A stretch of 64,000 nucleotides of DNA from an uncultured Lachnospiraceae bacterium (GTDB lineage Bacteria > Bacillota > Clostridia > Lachnospirales > Lachnospiraceae): the NCBI GenBank assembly GCA_934294885.1, contig CAKRAK010000002.1, positions 95,570-159,569 on the forward strand, given 5' to 3'. Under the pieces are notes generated by a model, which saw only the letters and a list, made by a program, of their open reading frames with translations, had not been told where the DNA came from and searched no databases. The position numbers and the translations under genes are program-made. Of this stretch, positions 35,896-44,589 are shown piece after piece. Numbering within the stretch: position 1 is the stretch's first letter; each line of letters begins with the position of its first letter.

Positions 35896-35968
35896 TTTTA
35901 AATTCGGGATAAGGGATAACAGGAGGCTGTAAACACCTGAAAATACTTGAAGGTTACGGAGGTAAATT

Positions 35969-36814
35969 ATGGCAGAATTAATTGATGGTAAGAAGATAAG
36001 TCAGCAGATAAAGGATGAATTAAAAGAAAAGGTTGCCCTTTTAAAAGAACAGGGGAAAGAAATCGGAATGGCAGTTATTCAGGTAGGGAATGATCCTGCT
36101 TCCTCTGTTTATGTCGGAAATAAGAAAAAAGCATGTGAATATATAGGGATTCATTCAGAAAGTTATGAATTACCGGAGGAGACAACACAGGAGGAATTAC
36201 TGACTTTAATAGAAAAATTAAATCAGGATGAAGGAATCCATGGAATTTTAGTTCAGTTACCGGTTCCGGAACATATTAACGAGGACACGATCATTAAAGC
36301 AATCTCACCAAAGAAAGATGTGGATGGTTTCCATCCTCAAAGCGTTGGCGCTCTGTCCATCGGACAGCCGGGATTTGTATCCTGTACACCGGCGGGTGTT
36401 ATCCAGCTGTTAAAACGCAGTGGGGTAGAGATTGACGGAAAAAACTGTGTTGTGATCGGTCGTAGTAATATTGTTGGAAAACCAATGGCAATGTTATTGT
36501 TAAGAGAAAACGGAACGGTTACAATTACCCATTCCCATACGAAGGATTTAAAGGATGTGTGCAAAGCTGCGGATATTTTAGTGGTTGCAATCGGACGACC
36601 GAAGATGATAGATGCTTCTTATGTAAAACCGGGAGCAGTTGTTATTGATGTGGGAATTCATCGTAACGAAAACAACAAGCTTTGCGGGGACGTTGATTTT
36701 GACAGCGTGGAACCGGTTGCTTCAAAGATTACGCCTGTTCCCGGTGGAGTTGGTCCCATGACGATTGCAATGTTAATGCATAACTGTGTAGAAGCGGCAA
36801 CAATGTTTGATTAG
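35969..36814 (+). CDS. folD: Bifunctional methylene-THF dehydrogenase / methenyl-THF cyclohydrolase
   Basis: Converts 5,10-methylene-THF to methenyl- and then 10-formyl-THF with NAD(P)+. The 281-residue protein shows the catalytic Lys region SSVYVGNKKKACEYIG (~residues 48-63), the DGFHPQSVGAL motif, the Rossmann-type VIGRSNIVGKPMAMLL (~residues 158-173) and the C-terminal TPVPGGVGPMTIAMLM. GGAGG ribosome binding site. Lies between fhs and rimO, probably in one transcript from the fhs promoter. Confidence 0.97.
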   Translation: MAELIDGKKISQQIKDELKEKVALLKEQGKEIGMAVIQVGNDPASSVYVGNKKKACEYIGIHSESYELPEETTQEELLTLIEKLNQDEGIHGILVQLPVPEHINEDTIIKAISPKKDVDGFHPQSVGALSIGQPGFVSCTPAGVIQLLKRSGVEIDGKNCVVIGRSNIVGKPMAMLLLRENGTVTITHSHTKDLKDVCKAADILVVAIGRPKMIDASYVKPGAVVIDVGIHRNENNKLCGDVDFDSVEPVASKITPVPGGVGPMTIAMLMHNCVEAATMFD

Positions 36815-36825
36815 TAGGAGATTCT

Positions 36826-38151
36826 ATGATTAAAATATTATTTGTTTCATTGGGCTGTGATAAGAATCTTGTGGACAGCGAAACAATGATAGGTCTGTTA
36901 CAGGATAAAGGATATGAGATTACAAATGAAGAAAAGGATGCAGATGTTGTAATTATTAATTCCTGCTGTTTTATAGGGGATGCAAAGGAAGAAAGCATAG
37001 AGACCATTATTGAGCTGGGAAAACTAAAAGAGACAGGCAGATTGAAAGCCTTGATTGTAACAGGCTGTCTTGCACAGCGGTACAAGGATGAGATTCTAAA
37101 AGAACTGCCTGAGGTAGATGCAATGATAGGTACCATGAGTATTGAGTCTATCGGAGAGGCGGTAGATGCGTCCTTGAAGGAGAAAGGATATTCTCATTTT
37201 GAGGATATTGATTATCTTCCTAAAATTTATGACAAAAGAGCCATTGCTTCCGGAAGCTATACGGGTTATTTGAAAATTGCAGAGGGATGTAATAAGAGAT
37301 GTACCTATTGTGTCATTCCTTCTGTAAGAGGGAGTTATAGAAGTATTCCTATGGAAGCGGTAATGGCACAGGCTGTTCATCTGGTTAACAACGGTGTACG
37401 GGAGTTATGTCTTGTTGCACAGGAAACTACTTTGTATGGATTGGACCTATATGGAAGGAAGAGCCTGCCGAAGCTTTTGCAGATGTTATCATCTATAGAA
37501 GATTTGAAATGGATTCGTCTTTTGTACTGTTATCCGGAAGAGATTACAGATGAGCTGATTTCAGAAATTAAATCAAATCCAAAGGTGTGTCATTATATTG
37601 ATATGCCGATACAGCATTGTGAAAATGCTGTATTAAAACGAATGGGACGGGCAACGACAAAGGAAGAAATCCTGGAGAGGATTTCATACATAAGAAAAGA
37701 AATCCCGGATATTGTTCTTCGCACTTCCTTAATTGCCGGATTTCCGGGAGAGACGAAAGAAGAGCACGAGGCTCTGATGGAATTTGTGGATGAAGTGGAG
37801 TTCAATCGCCTGGGTGTATTTACTTACTCTTTGGAAGAGGACACACCGGCGGCTTCTTTTGACAATCAGGTTCCGGAAGAGGTTAAGGAGCAGTGGAGAG
37901 CGGAGATTATGGAACTGCAACAGGAGGTGTCCTATGACCGGAATGCATCTATGGTTGGACAGTGTATGGAAGTCATTGTAGATGGGTATGTTTATAAGGA
38001 TGATATGTATATGTGCCGTTCTTATATGGATGCACCGGATATTGACGGAATGGTCTTTGTTCATTCCGAGGAAGAGCTTGTTACAGGTGATTTTATAAAG
38101 GTTAAGATTGTAGATTTTAATGAATATGATTTGATAGGAGAAAGAATATGA
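36826..38151 (+). CDS. rimO: Ribosomal protein S12 methylthiotransferase RimO
   Basis: Radical-SAM enzyme that methylthiolates Asp88/89 of ribosomal protein S12. In its 441 residues, the N-terminal MTTase domain holds three cysteines for the second Fe-S cluster (VSLGCDKNLVDSE, NSCCFIGDA, TGCLAQRY); the radical-SAM CxxxCxxC is EGCNKRCTYCVIP (~residue 153); a TRAM domain ends the protein. The sequence around GCDKNLVDSE is RimO-type rather than MiaB-type. GTAGGAG ribosome binding site; 11 bases after folD. Its last four bases overlap pgsA (ATGA). Confidence 0.95.
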   Translation: MIKILFVSLGCDKNLVDSETMIGLLQDKGYEITNEEKDADVVIINSCCFIGDAKEESIETIIELGKLKETGRLKALIVTGCLAQRYKDEILKELPEVDAMIGTMSIESIGEAVDASLKEKGYSHFEDIDYLPKIYDKRAIASGSYTGYLKIAEGCNKRCTYCVIPSVRGSYRSIPMEAVMAQAVHLVNNGVRELCLVAQETTLYGLDLYGRKSLPKLLQMLSSIEDLKWIRLLYCYPEEITDELISEIKSNPKVCHYIDMPIQHCENAVLKRMGRATTKEEILERISYIRKEIPDIVLRTSLIAGFPGETKEEHEALMEFVDEVEFNRLGVFTYSLEEDTPAASFDNQVPEEVKEQWRAEIMELQQEVSYDRNASMVGQCMEVIVDGYVYKDDMYMCRSYMDAPDIDGMVFVHSEEELVTGDFIKVKIVDFNEYDLIGERI

Positions 38152-38726
38152 ATTTACCAAACAAATTAACAATTTTAAGAGCTGTTTTGATTCCTTTTTT
38201 TTTAGTTGCTTTGTTATGTGACCAAAATTATGGTGGTTTTGTTCCTTACGGTAACTGGATTGCCCTTGTTATTTTTGCGGCAGCTTCCATTACGGATATG
38301 TTAGACGGAAAGATTGCAAGAAAGTATAATCTTGTAACCAATTTCGGAAAGTTTATGGATCCTTTGGCTGATAAGCTTTTGGTTTCTTCTGCGTTGATTG
38401 CTTTTATTGAACTGCATAGAATTCCTGCATGGATTGTTATCATTATTATAGCGAGAGAGTTTATTATAAGCGGATATCGTCTTGTCGCAGCAGATAAGGG
38501 AATTGTCATTGCTGCCGGAATCTGGGGAAAGGTTAAGACTGCCGTAACGATGGTCATGCTTTGTATTGTGATCGCTGATTTGGGACGTGTTGGTGTATTG
38601 ATGCCATATGCCACGGAGATTCACATTGTTGAGATGGTATTGATTTATATTTCATTGATCTTAACAGTTGTTTCTTTGATCGATTATCTGTTACAAAATA
38701 AAGACGTGCTTTCCGATGTAAAATAA
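38148..38726 (+). CDS. pgsA: CDP-diacylglycerol-glycerol-3-phosphate 3-phosphatidyltransferase
   Basis: Makes phosphatidylglycerol phosphate, the committed step of anionic phospholipid synthesis. The 192-residue membrane protein carries the CDP-alcohol phosphotransferase motif DMLDGKIARKYNLVTNFGKF continuing to MDPLADK (D-x2-D-G-x2-A-R-x8-G-x3-D-x3-D) at ~residues 45-70 and five or six membrane helices. Its ATG overlaps the rimO stop. The rimO-pgsA pair is conserved in Firmicutes; the usual cinA-recA continuation is absent here, recA being 32 kb away. Confidence 0.95.
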   Translation: MNLPNKLTILRAVLIPFFLVALLCDQNYGGFVPYGNWIALVIFAAASITDMLDGKIARKYNLVTNFGKFMDPLADKLLVSSALIAFIELHRIPAWIVIIIIAREFIISGYRLVAADKGIVIAAGIWGKVKTAVTMVMLCIVIADLGRVGVLMPYATEIHIVEMVLIYISLILTVVSLIDYLLQNKDVLSDVK

Positions 38727-38774
38727 TTCGTTGTACATTTTATTAAAGCTGTTGTTTATTACAAATGCCTTACA

Positions 38775-38814
38775 AAAGCAAGTATTTTTGCACAAAAATA
38801 TTTGCTTTTTTTTT
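38775..38814 (+). terminator. Terminator after pgsA
   Basis: A ~15-bp nearly perfect stem (38775-38789 with 38794-38808; AAAGCAAGTATTTTT against AAAAATATTTGCTTT) runs into ten T's. Confidence 0.85.
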
Positions 38815-38862
38815 CGTAATGATAGAATTACATTATGGAAATTAAAAAAAGGAAAAATATTC

Positions 38863-38891
38863 TTGAAATAAAGGGGGAAAAGGGATAGAAT
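38863..38891 (+). promoter_or_regulatory. Promoter of the carboxyltransferase / Na+-pump operon
   Basis: TTGAAA 38863-38868 and TAGAAT 38886-38891 with a 17-base spacer. The start of transcription would be near 38898, just before the palindrome at 38910-38928. Confidence 0.75.
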
Positions 38892-38909
38892 ATACATTGG
38901 CTAAGATTT

Positions 38910-38928
38910 GGCTTACAACTTGTAAGCC
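38910..38928. promoter_or_regulatory. Perfect palindrome, operator candidate
   Basis: GGCTTACAA-C-TTGTAAGCC: two 9-base arms around a single C, about 13 bases after the predicted transcription start and 22 bases before the GGAGGG ribosome binding site. Its position suits a repressor or a short RNA hairpin; I recognise no regulator for it. Confidence 0.65.
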
Positions 38929-38956
38929 TTACAATAAATTAAATGGAGGGCTAAAA

Positions 38957-40384
38957 ATGAGCAATAAACTTACGTTGTCAGCAAGTGATCGAATTGCAGC
39001 ATTACTTGATGACTCAAGTTTCGTTGAAGTGGGTGCTTACGTTACAGCTAGAAATACTGACTTCAACACAAGTGACATCGAGACACCGGCAGATGGTGTT
39101 GTAACAGGTTATGGTACAATCGATGGAAGATTGGTGTATGTATACAGCCAGGACGTTAAGGTTTTAGGTGGTTCTGTTGGTGAGATGCATGCAGCAAAGA
39201 TTTCAAAAATCTATGACATGGCACTTAAGATGGGTGCTCCGGTTATTGGATTGGTAGATTGTGCAGGATTAAGATTACAGGAAGCTACAGATTCCCTGAA
39301 TGCCTTTGGAAATATTTTCTTAAAGCAGACAGTTGCTTCCGGTGTGATTCCACAGATTACCGGTATTTTCGGCGTATGTGGTGGTGGTAGTGCAATTATT
39401 CCTGCATTATCTGATATTACATACATGGTTAAGGACGGTGCAAAGTTGTTTGTTAATAGTCCCAACGCATTAGATGAGAATTACGTTGAAAAGTTAGATA
39501 CAGCGGCTGCAGCTTATCAGAGCGAGAATAATGCTGTTGTAGATGAAGTATTAGAAGATGATGCTACTGTTCTTGGCAGAATCCGTCAGGTTGTAGCAAT
39601 GCTTCCTTCCAACAATGAAGATGATTCTAATTATGAGGATTGCACAGATGATTTGAATCGTGAAATTCCTAACTTAGAGGGTCTTGCTGATGATGCAAGA
39701 AGTGTATTGACACATATTTCTGATAATAATGTCTTTGTTGAATTAAAGAAAGAATATGCAAAAGATATGGTAATTGGTTTCATTAAGTTGAATGGAACTA
39801 CGATTGGATGTGTTGCAAACCAGCTTACAGACGGTGGTGATGTTTTAACAACAGAGGGTGCTGCAATTGCTGCTGATTTTGTTAACTTCTTAGATGCATT
39901 TAACATTCCTGTTCTTACATTATCCAATGTGAAAGGATTTAAGGCTACAGTTGAAGAAGAAAAGACGGTTGCACGTTCCGTTGCCAAATTAACATATGCA
40001 TTCGCCAATGCTACAGTACCTAAGGTTAACGTAGTTACAGGTAAATCAATGGGCAGCGCATATCTTGCAATGAACTCAAAGTCCATTGGTGCTGATATTG
40101 AATATGCATGGAAGACAGCATTGATCGGAACGATGGATCCTGACAGTGCAATTAAGATTATGTACGCAGATGAGCTTTCACAAAGTGGTTATGACAAAGA
40201 AGCTGTTGCCAAGAAAAAGGCTGAGTATACAGAGAATATGTCCAGTGCCATGGCAGCTGCCAAGAGAGGTTATGTAGATGATATCATTGATGGTGCGGCT
40301 ACAAGAAAACGTCTGATTGCAGCTTATGAGATGCTTTATACAAAGAGAGAAGAAAAACCTTATAAGAAACATGGTGCAATGTAG
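38957..40384 (+). CDS. Biotin-dependent carboxyltransferase subunit, methylmalonyl-CoA/12S type (MmdA-like)
   Basis: A 475-residue member of the acyl-CoA carboxyltransferase family (crotonase-like double fold). SVGEMHAAKISKIYDMALKM, GVCGGGSAIIPALSDITYM and VTGKSMGSAYLAMNSKSIGA match N- and C-terminal halves of subunits that move CO2 between an acyl-CoA and biotin. Start ATG 38957 has TGGAGGG upstream. It heads a five-gene operon with OadG-, biotin-carrier-, OadB- and 5S-type genes, so it most likely feeds a Na+-pumping decarboxylase or a transcarboxylase. It is somewhat shorter than the usual ~510 residues; the acyl-CoA substrate cannot be read from sequence. Confidence 0.85.
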   Translation: MSNKLTLSASDRIAALLDDSSFVEVGAYVTARNTDFNTSDIETPADGVVTGYGTIDGRLVYVYSQDVKVLGGSVGEMHAAKISKIYDMALKMGAPVIGLVDCAGLRLQEATDSLNAFGNIFLKQTVASGVIPQITGIFGVCGGGSAIIPALSDITYMVKDGAKLFVNSPNALDENYVEKLDTAAAAYQSENNAVVDEVLEDDATVLGRIRQVVAMLPSNNEDDSNYEDCTDDLNREIPNLEGLADDARSVLTHISDNNVFVELKKEYAKDMVIGFIKLNGTTIGCVANQLTDGGDVLTTEGAAIAADFVNFLDAFNIPVLTLSNVKGFKATVEEEKTVARSVAKLTYAFANATVPKVNVVTGKSMGSAYLAMNSKSIGADIEYAWKTALIGTMDPDSAIKIMYADELSQSGYDKEAVAKKKAEYTENMSSAMAAAKRGYVDDIIDGAATRKRLIAAYEMLYTKREEKPYKKHGAM

Positions 40385-40399
40385 GAAGGAGATAATTCT

Positions 40400-41323
40400 A
40401 TGAAAATGAAAAAAATAGTTTTCGTTTTTTCTATGATAGCCATGTTCTGTGTATTAACTGCATGTAGCAGCGGAAAAGAAGAGGTTGATTTTGCATATAC
40501 GGATGCCAATATTATTGCCAACACAATAGCAAATGCCGACCAGATGCAAAATGCTACTTCTGCGCAACGTGCTTATTGGGAAAATTCGGATGATGATTCT
40601 TCAGAAATTTATCTGACCGGTGTTCAGAATTTTGACAATGCGGCAGAAGAATGTGGAGAATTTCTTGGTTATCGTTCAAAAAATGATGATAGTCTGCTTA
40701 CCATTGACTATTCTCAGATTAATGATATGGATGAGGATTCATTTAATACCTGGTATGCAAACCTGATCAGTAATGTAGATGCAACTGTTACAGAAGATGG
40801 TGCGAATGTTACCGTTGAGTTAAAGGCTGCTTATAAGAACCGGGATGTTATTTATTCTTTCGTTTATGAGAAGAATCCTGAGGCTGATTATGCAGCTGAG
40901 TTATATCAGCAGAATGTATTACCATATAAGGTAAAAGAAATTGTTGCAACACCGGATTATACATTTGGTGAGAAGATGTCTAAGGCTGCTGCAAATACAT
41001 TAATGGGAATGGGAACAGTTTTTGCTGTATTGATTTTTATTTCCCTGATTATTGCACAGTTTGAACGTCTTAATAAATTGTCTACTAAGATTTCTAACTG
41101 GTGGGCAAACAGAAAGAATAATGAGGAAGCTAAGACAGAGGAAGCTGTTGCTTCACCTTCGAAAGCTTCAAGCAGCCCGGCAGCCCCGGCTCCTGTTTCT
41201 GCTAATCCAATGGATGACAAGCAGTTAGTGGCAGTGATTACAGCTGCAGTTGTTGCTGCAAATGTATCAACTGGTGGAACTGACCGGTTAGTGGTTCGTT
41301 CTATAAGAAAAGCAAAGAGATAA
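40400..41323 (+). CDS. OadG-family subunit with lipoprotein signal and large extracytoplasmic domain
   Basis: A 307-residue protein. The N-terminus KKIVFVFSMIAMFCVLTACSS has a lipobox (LTAC, Cys at ~residue 22), then ~190 residues outside the membrane without a recognised fold, a single membrane helix (MGTVFAVLIFISLIIAQFER, ~residues 205-225) and a cytoplasmic tail rich in Ala/Pro. The helix-plus-tail part matches OadG, the small subunit that holds together Na+-translocating decarboxylases; ordinary OadG is only ~80 residues. AAGGAG ribosome binding site. Placed between the carboxyltransferase and the biotin-carrier genes. Confidence 0.8.
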   Translation: MKMKKIVFVFSMIAMFCVLTACSSGKEEVDFAYTDANIIANTIANADQMQNATSAQRAYWENSDDDSSEIYLTGVQNFDNAAEECGEFLGYRSKNDDSLLTIDYSQINDMDEDSFNTWYANLISNVDATVTEDGANVTVELKAAYKNRDVIYSFVYEKNPEADYAAELYQQNVLPYKVKEIVATPDYTFGEKMSKAAANTLMGMGTVFAVLIFISLIIAQFERLNKLSTKISNWWANRKNNEEAKTEEAVASPSKASSSPAAPAPVSANPMDDKQLVAVITAAVVAANVSTGGTDRLVVRSIRKAKR

Positions 41324-41344
41324 TAATTAGGAGGAATTTAAGTT

Positions 41345-41716
41345 ATGAAGAATTATAGAATTACAGTAAATGGTACAGCTTATGATGTAGCAGTTGAAGA
41401 ATTAGGTGCAGGCGCAGCACCGGCACCTGTGGCAGCTCCTGTAGCAGCAGCTCCTGCAGCAGCACCGGCTCCTGCAGCTCCTGTAGCAAGCGGTTCAGCA
41501 GGTGCAGTAAAGGTTTCTGCTCCTATGCCTGGTAAGATTTTAGCTGTAAAGGCTAATGTAGGTCAGGCTGTTAAAAAAGGTGATGTTGTAATGGTACTTG
41601 AGGCTATGAAGATGGAGAATGAGATTGTTGCTCCTGAAGACGGTACAGTTGCAAGTATTGATGTTGCAGTTGGTGATAGCGTAGAATCTGGTGATACACT
41701 TGCTTCATTAAATTAA
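41345..41716 (+). CDS. Biotin carboxyl carrier protein of the decarboxylase complex
   Basis: A 123-residue protein with a short N-terminal part (KNYRITVNGTAYDVAVEE), a flexible Ala/Pro linker (~residues 24-54) and a C-terminal biotinyl domain whose EAMKMEN motif carries the Lys that is biotinylated. The Ala-Pro linker acts as the swinging arm between carboxyltransferase and membrane pump. AGGAGG ribosome binding site. It matches the gamma/1.3S carrier of oxaloacetate or methylmalonyl-CoA decarboxylase. Confidence 0.95.
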   Translation: MKNYRITVNGTAYDVAVEELGAGAAPAPVAAPVAAAPAAAPAPAAPVASGSAGAVKVSAPMPGKILAVKANVGQAVKKGDVVMVLEAMKMENEIVAPEDGTVASIDVAVGDSVESGDTLASLN

Positions 41717-41753
41717 TGATTTCGCTTGATTATTAAGATAAGGAGGCAGTTTC

Positions 41754-42884
41754 ATGGATTATATTTGGTCAACATTGCAGAACTTGGCAGGACAAACCGC
41801 TTTTGCAAATCTATACTGGGGTAACTTTGTTATGATTGGTGTAGCTTGTATTTTCCTTGTTCTTGCAATTAAATTTGGTTTTGAACCACTTTTGTTGGTT
41901 CCTATTTCATTTGGTATGTTACTTGCCAATATGTTTCCGGGAATTATTCAGGATGGTGGATTATTTCATTACTTCTACCTGTTAGATGAGTGGAGTATCT
42001 TACCTTCATTAATTTTCCTTGGTGTAGGTGCGATGACAGACTTTGGACCGTTGATTGCAAATCCGGCAAGCTTTTTGCTGGGTGCGGCAGCTCAGTTTGG
42101 TATTTATTCTGCGTACTTCTTCGCAATTATGATGAAGTTCTCAGATAAGGCAGCAGCAGCAATTTCAATCATCGGTGGTGCGGATGGTCCTACTTCTATT
42201 TTCCTTGCCGGAAAGCTTGGTATGGGTGGAACTTTAATGGGACCGATTGCGGTAGCAGCTTATTCGTATATGGCATTGGTACCTGTTATCCAGCCGCCAT
42301 TTATGAAGCTGTTAACTACCAAGAAAGAACGTCAGATCAAGATGGAACAGTTACGTCATGTTTCTAAGCTTGAAAAGATTTTATTCCCGGTAGTCGTTAC
42401 AGTTATCGTTGTATTGATTCTTCCTACAACAGCACCTTTGGTAGGTATGTTGATGTTAGGTAATTTGTTTAGAGAGTGTGGTGTTGTTAAACAGTTAACA
42501 GAAACAGCATCGAATGCACTTATGTACATCGTTGTTATCTTACTTGGTACTTCCGTAGGTGCTACAACAACTGCTCAGTCATTCTTAAATGTTTCAACTC
42601 TTAAGATTGTTGCTTTAGGATTGATTGCCTTTGTTATCGGTACCTGTGCAGGTGTATTATTTGGTAAGTTAATGTGTCTTGTATCAAAGGGTAAGGTAAA
42701 TCCTTTGATTGGTTCTGCCGGTGTATCTGCAGTTCCGATGGCTGCCCGTGTATCACAGAAGGTTGGTGCCGAAGCAGACCCTACAAACTTCTTGTTAATG
42801 CATGCAATGGGTCCTAACGTTGCCGGTGTTATTGGTACAGCGGTTGCAGCAGGTACATTCATGGCAATATTCGGAGTATTTTAA
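41754..42884 (+). CDS. Na+-translocating decarboxylase beta subunit (OadB family)
   Basis: A 376-residue membrane protein with about nine to eleven helices that removes CO2 from carboxybiotin and moves Na+ out of the cell. Diagnostic segments: FVMIGVACIFLVLAIKFGFE near the N-terminus, the SIIGGADGPTSIFL loop (~residues 138-151) with the conserved Asp needed for Na+, and SAGVSAVPMAARVSQ and MGPNVAGVIGTA near the C-terminus. Strong AAGGAGG upstream. Together with the carrier and the carboxyltransferases it forms a membrane energy-conserving complex. Confidence 0.95.
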   Translation: MDYIWSTLQNLAGQTAFANLYWGNFVMIGVACIFLVLAIKFGFEPLLLVPISFGMLLANMFPGIIQDGGLFHYFYLLDEWSILPSLIFLGVGAMTDFGPLIANPASFLLGAAAQFGIYSAYFFAIMMKFSDKAAAAISIIGGADGPTSIFLAGKLGMGGTLMGPIAVAAYSYMALVPVIQPPFMKLLTTKKERQIKMEQLRHVSKLEKILFPVVVTVIVVLILPTTAPLVGMLMLGNLFRECGVVKQLTETASNALMYIVVILLGTSVGATTTAQSFLNVSTLKIVALGLIAFVIGTCAGVLFGKLMCLVSKGKVNPLIGSAGVSAVPMAARVSQKVGAEADPTNFLLMHAMGPNVAGVIGTAVAAGTFMAIFGVF

Positions 42885-42932
42885 AGAAAACGATTACTAT
42901 ATATTTGAATTGAAATATTGGAGGAATAAAAA

Positions 42933-44354
42933 ATGGCAAATCAAGCAGCAAAACCGGTTAAGATTACCGAAACAGTTTTACGTGATGCACATCAGTCATT
43001 GATTGCTACCCGTATGACAACTGAGCAGATGCTTCCAATCATCGATAAGATGGATAAAGTTGGATATCATTCAGTTGAGTGCTGGGGTGGTGCAACATTC
43101 GATGCTTCTCTTCGTTTCTTAAAGGAAGATCCATGGGAGAGACTTAGAAAGTTAAGAGATGGTTTTAAAAACACAAAATTACAGATGTTATTCAGAGGTC
43201 AGAATATTTTAGGTTATGCTCCATATGCTGACGATGTAGTTGAATACTTTGTTCAGAAGTCTATTGCAAACGGTATTGATATTATTCGTATTTTTGACTG
43301 TTTGAATGATATTCGTAACTTAGAGACAGCAGTTAAGGCTGCAAACAAGGAAAAAGGACATGCACAGGTTGCTCTTTCTTATACATTAGGTGATGCATAT
43401 ACAATGGATTACTGGAAGAATATGGCTAAGAAGATTGAGGATATGGGTGCTGATTCAATCTGTATCAAGGATATGGCTGGTTTGTTGGTTCCTACTGCAG
43501 CTACAGAGTTAGTTCAGGCATTAAAGGAAGGAAGCAGCCTGCCAATTCAGTTACATACACATTATACTTCAGGTGTTGCTTCTATGACATACATGAAGGC
43601 TGTGGAAGCAGGATGCGATATTATTGATACAGCAATGTCTCCACTTTCTATGGGAACATCACAGCCTGCTACAGAGGTTATGGCAAAGGCATTCGAAGGA
43701 ACAGAGTATGATCCGGGCTTTGATCAGAACTTATTGGCTGAGATCGCTGATTACTTCCGTCCGCTTCGTGAGGAATGGTTAGAATCAGGATTGTTAAGTC
43801 CAAAGGTAATGGGTGTTAACATTAAGACATTGTTATATCAGGTACCTGGTGGTATGCTTTCCAACATGGTTTCACAGCTTAAGGAAATGCATGCAGAGGA
43901 TAAGTATGATGAGGTATTAGAGGAGATTCCAAGAGTACGTAAGGATTTTGGTGAGATTCCACTTGTAACTCCATCTTCTCAGATTGTTGGTACACAGGCT
44001 GTTCTGAATGTTGTTTTGGGAGAGAGATACAAATCTCTTACAAAGGAATCTAAGGATATGTTAGTTGGTAAGTATGGTCAGACAACTTTACCGGTTAATC
44101 CTGAGATTCAGAAGATGGCATTAGATGCTCTCGGAATGGATAAGCCAATCACTTATCGTCCGGCAGATGATATTAAGCCACAGTTAGAGTCTTTAGAGAA
44201 GGAAATGGCTCAGTATAAGCAGCAGGATGAGGATGTGCTTTCTTATGCATTGTTCCCACAGGTTGCAACAGAGTTCTTCAAATACAGAGAGGCTCAGCAG
44301 ACAAAGGTAGATGCAGGTGTTGCAGATACAGATAACGGAGTATATCCGGTATAA
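42933..44354 (+). CDS. Oxaloacetate/pyruvate carboxyltransferase subunit (OadA / 5S type, without biotin domain)
   Basis: A 473-residue TIM-barrel carboxyltransferase of the pyruvate carboxylase C-domain / oxaloacetate decarboxylase alpha / transcarboxylase 5S family. ETVLRDAHQSL, the VECWGGATFDASLRF metal-site strand, SICIKDMAGLL (catalytic Lys) and LPIQLHTHYTSGVA are all present. The biotin domain found at the C-terminus of many OadA proteins is absent; the separate carrier gene supplies it. GGAGG ribosome binding site. The last gene of the operon, closed by a strong terminator. It probably transfers CO2 between oxaloacetate/pyruvate and biotin. Confidence 0.93.
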   Translation: MANQAAKPVKITETVLRDAHQSLIATRMTTEQMLPIIDKMDKVGYHSVECWGGATFDASLRFLKEDPWERLRKLRDGFKNTKLQMLFRGQNILGYAPYADDVVEYFVQKSIANGIDIIRIFDCLNDIRNLETAVKAANKEKGHAQVALSYTLGDAYTMDYWKNMAKKIEDMGADSICIKDMAGLLVPTAATELVQALKEGSSLPIQLHTHYTSGVASMTYMKAVEAGCDIIDTAMSPLSMGTSQPATEVMAKAFEGTEYDPGFDQNLLAEIADYFRPLREEWLESGLLSPKVMGVNIKTLLYQVPGGMLSNMVSQLKEMHAEDKYDEVLEEIPRVRKDFGEIPLVTPSSQIVGTQAVLNVVLGERYKSLTKESKDMLVGKYGQTTLPVNPEIQKMALDALGMDKPITYRPADDIKPQLESLEKEMAQYKQQDEDVLSYALFPQVATEFFKYREAQQTKVDAGVADTDNGVYPV

Positions 44355-44366
44355 CATATGATTTTT

Positions 44367-44401
44367 AAAGCGTATGCGAATGAATCGCATACGCTTTTTT
44401 T
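44367..44401 (+). terminator. Terminator of the decarboxylase operon
   Basis: Perfect 13-bp stem AAAGCGTATGCGA (44367-44379) with TCGCATACGCTTT (44385-44397), 5-base loop, T run. Confidence 0.93.
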
Positions 44402-44408
44402 GTTATGG

Positions 44409-44487
44409 CGACGAGGAAAATGCATGCATTCATGCAATGCATTTGATAACCGCTAATCAGAGCGAAATTCGCAGAGCGTATCTCGTC
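44409..44487 (+). other. Hairpin-rich intergenic element of unknown nature
   Basis: Outer arms GACGAG (44410-44415) and CTCGTC (44482-44487) enclose a strong 11-bp hairpin with one bulge (AAATGCATGCA ... TGC-A-ATGCATTT, 44418-44444) and a short GCG...CGC palindrome (44462-44472). The GC content is above the surroundings. It could be a leader RNA, a small RNA or an intergenic repeat. Confidence 0.35.
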
Positions 44488-44589
44488 TCGGTTGTTTTCT
44501 CCCTGTTAATGTGATAGAATCGAGATTGATTTTAATTTACACAAAACGTGTTTTGCATAGTTTACAAAAAGAAGGAAAGATAGGGAACG

